Positions 39,403 to 41,921 of a stretch of DNA of 41,921 nt are shown piece after piece; positions within the stretch are counted from its first letter, which is position 1; every line of letters starts with the position of its first letter. The position numbers and the translations under genes are program-made. The notes below the pieces were generated by a model, which was not told the origin of the DNA, ran no database searches, and saw nothing but the letters and a program-made list of their open reading frames with translations. Source of the stretch: a virus. The stretch lies in IMG/VR virus record IMGVR_UViG_3300017917_005392, positions 1 to 41,921 of that record; one strand, given 5' to 3'.

Positions 39403-40496
39403 TCAGAGAAAGCTCTATAAAAGAAGTTTACGGGAAAATTGACATCATTGATGTCATTAGCGACCTAGAAGTTAATTTAACTAAAAAAGGTTCTAATTAC
39501 ACCGCTTGCTGTCCATTTCACGAAGAGCATACGCCTTCTTTTATGGTAAGCCCTACCAAAGGAATTTTCAAATGTTTTGGCTGCGGTCAAGGCGGCGATG
39601 CAGTGAATTTTGTTCGTCAGAAAAAGGGTTTTAGTTTCTATGAAGCCATGCTTTGGTTGGGAAAATATTTGGGGGTTGAAATAGAATTTGAAGACAACCT
39701 CACGAAAGAGCAACGTGAAGAAAAAATTAATATCGAAAAGCAAACGCTCGACATCCTGGACTATGCAAAAGACTATTATCACAAAACCTTAATGAAAATG
39801 CCACGTGAAAGCGATGTGTGGCAGATGCTTATCAAAAGAGGGATTGATGAACAAATAGTCATTAACTGGCATCTAGGTTTTGCACATGATAATTCTAAGA
39901 ATCTTACTGACACTTTTATCAACAAAGGCTGGCATGGCACCAGTACAGAAATTGGATTTCTAGTAGTGAAAAGCGGCGTAACTTTTGATTTCTACCGCAA
40001 TGTCATAACCATTCCATTGACTGATAGAAGAGGGAATTTAATAGGTTTTAGCGGTAGAAGAATTGGTGAAAACAAGGATTATCCTAAATACGTCAATCCT
40101 CGTGAAAGCAGAATCTACAACAAAAGTGAAGTTCTATTTGGCTTATCGCAAGCACAACCTGCCATCAAAAGAAATGGCTATGTGTACATCGTTGAGGGGT
40201 ATTTTGATTTAATACAACTTCACCGTCATGGTGTGGAGCATGTGGTTGCTCCTTGCGGCACTGCCATCACATCAGAGCAAGCAAAGATTTTAAGAAAGTT
40301 CACCGACCATGTGGTTCTGATGGGCGACGGCGATCAGGCTGGCATTAATTCTATGTTCAAAAGCATTGATATGTTTTTAGCACATGGATTCAGAGTTGAA
40401 GTTGTTCAATTACCTGAGAGCCACGACCCGGACTCCTATATCCAAGACCTCAAAGCAAAAGAAGTTTTAACCCTTGAAGAATCCTTTGCGCTATGA
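39399..40496 (+). CDS. dnaG: DnaG-type primase, short phage form
   Basis: 365 aa. An N-terminal CHC2-type zinc site (Cys38, His41, Cys59, Cys62: CPFHEEHTPSF then FKCFGCGQGGD) binds template DNA, followed by the toprim core with EGYFD (266-270) and DGDQAG (310-315, Asp310 and Asp312 metal ligands). It makes RNA primers. Shorter than chromosomal DnaG (about 600 aa): the C-terminal helicase-binding domain is missing, so it may work with the helicase-like protein at 1 in another way. Confidence 0.9.
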   Translation: MIRESSIKEVYGKIDIIDVISDLEVNLTKKGSNYTACCPFHEEHTPSFMVSPTKGIFKCFGCGQGGDAVNFVRQKKGFSFYEAMLWLGKYLGVEIEFEDNLTKEQREEKINIEKQTLDILDYAKDYYHKTLMKMPRESDVWQMLIKRGIDEQIVINWHLGFAHDNSKNLTDTFINKGWHGTSTEIGFLVVKSGVTFDFYRNVITIPLTDRRGNLIGFSGRRIGENKDYPKYVNPRESRIYNKSEVLFGLSQAQPAIKRNGYVYIVEGYFDLIQLHRHGVEHVVAPCGTAITSEQAKILRKFTDHVVLMGDGDQAGINSMFKSIDMFLAHGFRVEVVQLPESHDPDSYIQDLKAKEVLTLEESFAL

Positions 40497-40735
40497 ATCA
40501 TTGTGTTGAAGTAATCTGTATTTCCTGCGGCTATCAATATTGTGCCGTTGGTGGTTGTAATGGTCAAATGCTTCCTGTTGAAGCGGTTAAAATAGCCATT
40601 GAAACCATTATCAATTTTCACTACAAAAATCTAAGATGTAGGAATTGTTTTGAAAATACAGTTTATGAATACGACACTATTATAAAGAATCAAATTTTTA
40701 AATCTAAAACCGCATCCGTCGGTAACGGACACTGA
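40493..40735 (+). CDS. Small zinc-ribbon-like protein
   Basis: 80 aa. Overlaps the primase end by 4 nt. Several Cys pairs (CISCGYQYCAVGGC near residues 9-22 and CRNC near 49-52) suggest a zinc-binding fold. A helix (VEAVKIAIETIINF) lies between. Possible DNA- or RNA-binding accessory to replication. Confidence 0.6.
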   Translation: MNHCVEVICISCGYQYCAVGGCNGQMLPVEAVKIAIETIINFHYKNLRCRNCFENTVYEYDTIIKNQIFKSKTASVGNGH

Positions 40736-40740
40736 TAATT

Positions 40741-41031
40741 ATGGCACACCACACCATTCACAATTTATTGAAAGACACCAAAAACATGGTGCTTTCTTCA
40801 GGACTTGCAGATGACAACTTTAAGTTATCCATCAACATTGGCCTTGAGAATATGGACGAGGATAATCTTTTAACTAAAGAGCATTATTCGATTGACTACC
40901 ATCATAAAGATTTCAATCTTCAATCGATGGCTAATGCTTCAGGTGATTCCCTTGATGATGTGAAAACTGCATTTGCTGAAGCACTAGCTGAGGCTAAAGA
41001 AGAACTTCAACCATTTAGTAATCAACAATAA
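40741..41031 (+). CDS. Small acidic early protein
   Basis: 96 aa, acidic, with His-rich patches (MAHHTIHN, DYHHKDFN) and a helical Ala/Glu tail. Begins 5 nt after the preceding stop. No family recognised. Confidence 0.55.
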   Translation: MAHHTIHNLLKDTKNMVLSSGLADDNFKLSINIGLENMDEDNLLTKEHYSIDYHHKDFNLQSMANASGDSLDDVKTAFAEALAEAKEELQPFSNQQ

Positions 41032-41041
41032 AACCAATTTT

Positions 41042-41545
41042 ATGTTACCAAAAAAAGAAGACAATTACCAATCCTCTGCGATATTCTCTGAAGACAGAAA
41101 ATATCGGTATGCATTATCCAGAACCTGGGATTTTGACAAGCCAGCTGTAATGTTTGTGATGCTGAATCCTAGCACTGCAAACGAAAACGATAATGACCCA
41201 ACAGTCAGAAGATGTATTGAATTTGCAAAACAATGGGGATATGGGACATTGCATATAACAAACCTATTTGCGTTAGTGGCAACAGACCCTAAAGAGCTTG
41301 CTACAAATGATAATCCAATTGGTGATAACAACCATTCCTATATTCAGGAATATGGTAAAAAAAGCAAAGCAGTTGTTTTTGCTTGGGGCGCAAATACATT
41401 GATTAAAAACGCATACCTAACAGTAGCCAATATGTTCCCTTTAGCCTATTGCCTTCAAAAAACTGCGAAAGGTGCACCGCAACATCCTTTGTATGTTAAG
41501 GGTGATGTTATTCCTAATTATTTTAAACCTGTTGAAAAACAATAG
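41042..41545 (+). CDS. DUF1643-family protein
   Basis: 167 aa. Matches DUF1643: RYALSRTWDFDKPAVMFVMLNPSTANENDNDPTVRRC (key words MLNPSTA, DPTVRRC), WGYGTLHITNLFA and a VFAWGAN strand. A widespread family in phages and bacteria without a settled function, sometimes near DNA modification or replication genes. Ten nt after the preceding gene. Confidence 0.85.
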   Translation: MLPKKEDNYQSSAIFSEDRKYRYALSRTWDFDKPAVMFVMLNPSTANENDNDPTVRRCIEFAKQWGYGTLHITNLFALVATDPKELATNDNPIGDNNHSYIQEYGKKSKAVVFAWGANTLIKNAYLTVANMFPLAYCLQKTAKGAPQHPLYVKGDVIPNYFKPVEKQ

Positions 41546-41561
41546 ACTTTACCCAAGTAAT

Positions 41562-41921
41562 ATGTATAGATATTCTTTTATTGATTTTGGAACTCTTGAT
41601 TTTATCAAAGATTCTAATGGTAACAACCTAATCATAGAATTCCCTTCGTTAAATGCTGCTCACAAATTCGTTCAGACTGGAGAACTTAAGAACTTTCTTC
41701 ATTCAAGTAAAGGAATTTCGATTTTTTGTTGGGAAGCGGAGAGTATTGGTATCGTTAATGGTACTCTTTCATACAATTCAAATATTGTCAGTTTGAGAAA
41801 AGATTTAAAGAAAGAAGCTGAACTCAATTTTAAAATACATAAAAAAAATCTCATGAATGAAATATTTAGAAAAGCTTTTAATGATGATATCAGATACAGC
41901 AAAATAAAGGTGACTAAATAA
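41562..41921 (+). CDS. Last gene of the window, early-operon protein
   Basis: 119 aa from ATG 41562; the frame opens earlier but the upstream part overlaps the DUF1643 gene with poor composition. Strand-rich N-terminal half (YRYSFIDFGTLDFI) and a Lys-rich helical end. The stop codon is the last triplet of the window. If circular, the helicase-like gene at 1 follows without a gap. No family recognised. Confidence 0.6.
   Translation: MYRYSFIDFGTLDFIKDSNGNNLIIEFPSLNAAHKFVQTGELKNFLHSSKGISIFCWEAESIGIVNGTLSYNSNIVSLRKDLKKEAELNFKIHKKNLMNEIFRKAFNDDIRYSKIKVTK

Noticed and set aside
39477-39782. Reverse frame inside the primase gene
   Set aside because: Shadow of a well-supported coding region with zinc and toprim motifs.
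1-41921. CRISPR array, tRNA genes or insertion sequences
   Set aside because: No regularly spaced repeats, cloverleaf sequences or transposase motifs were found by eye on either strand.

Overview
The window reads as an essentially complete genome of a tailed bacteriophage, most likely a temperate siphovirus-like phage of a Bacteroidota host of the Sphingobacteria/Flavobacteria type. Evidence for the host: AT-rich DNA, A/T-rich leaders without Shine-Dalgarno sequences, matches to the Bacteroidota promoter pattern TTTG-N19-TAnnTTTG, a DUF4468-like secreted protein, and intergenic palindromes of a kind I associate with Bacteroidota chromosomes. The last base closes the stop codon of one gene and base 1 opens the ATG of the next. 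The replication genes on the right (SSB, primase) would run straight into the helicase-like gene on the left, so I infer a circularly closed or permuted genome cut inside the replication operon.

Layout. 1-2.35 kb: helicase-like AAA+/SF3 ATPase. 2.41-2.55 kb: iteron-like TGTTCGATT repeats, a candidate origin. 2.6-7.2 kb: small genes, S49 prohead protease with a fused scaffold, probable major capsid protein and probable tail tube protein. 7.27-7.71 kb: a small reverse gene and a structured leader RNA that looks like a switch. 7.7-12.0 kb: small genes, a PLD-like protein, small and large terminase. 12.0-14.1 kb: accessory segment between two palindromic elements (reverse-strand abortive-infection-like membrane protein, a DUF6943-like protein, a RadC/JAB protein). 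14.2-18.3 kb: tape measure protein. 18.3-22.3 kb: accessory region with a membrane protein, a DUF4468-like secreted protein, a small ORF between two structured RNAs, a 58-aa Cys-rich exported protein and a three-gene reverse operon with an HTH-like protein. 22.4-35.5 kb: portal, connector-like genes, possible spanin pair, signal-peptide-bearing tail fibre, endolysin, holin candidate, tail-tip proteins. 35.5-36.5 kb: reverse-strand repressor facing a small Cro-like gene, with a good promoter and palindromic operators. 36.5-41.9 kb: early/replication operon.

How the genes work together: the repressor and its divergent partner probably set lysogeny versus lytic growth. The early operon supplies SSB, primase and helicase. 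Four structural or accessory operons start 32-43 nt after an identical TGTCCTTTT box, which I propose is the signal for coordinated later expression. Terminase, portal, protease/scaffold and capsid build and fill the head; tube, tape measure, tail-tip proteins and fibre make a long tail; endolysin, holin candidate and possible spanins lyse the cell. I found no integrase, transposase, tRNA or CRISPR array. Together with the iterons this leaves open maintenance as a phage-plasmid, or a strictly lytic life with remnant control genes.

Most function calls rest on motifs read by eye; many small genes are unrecognised and are described as such.
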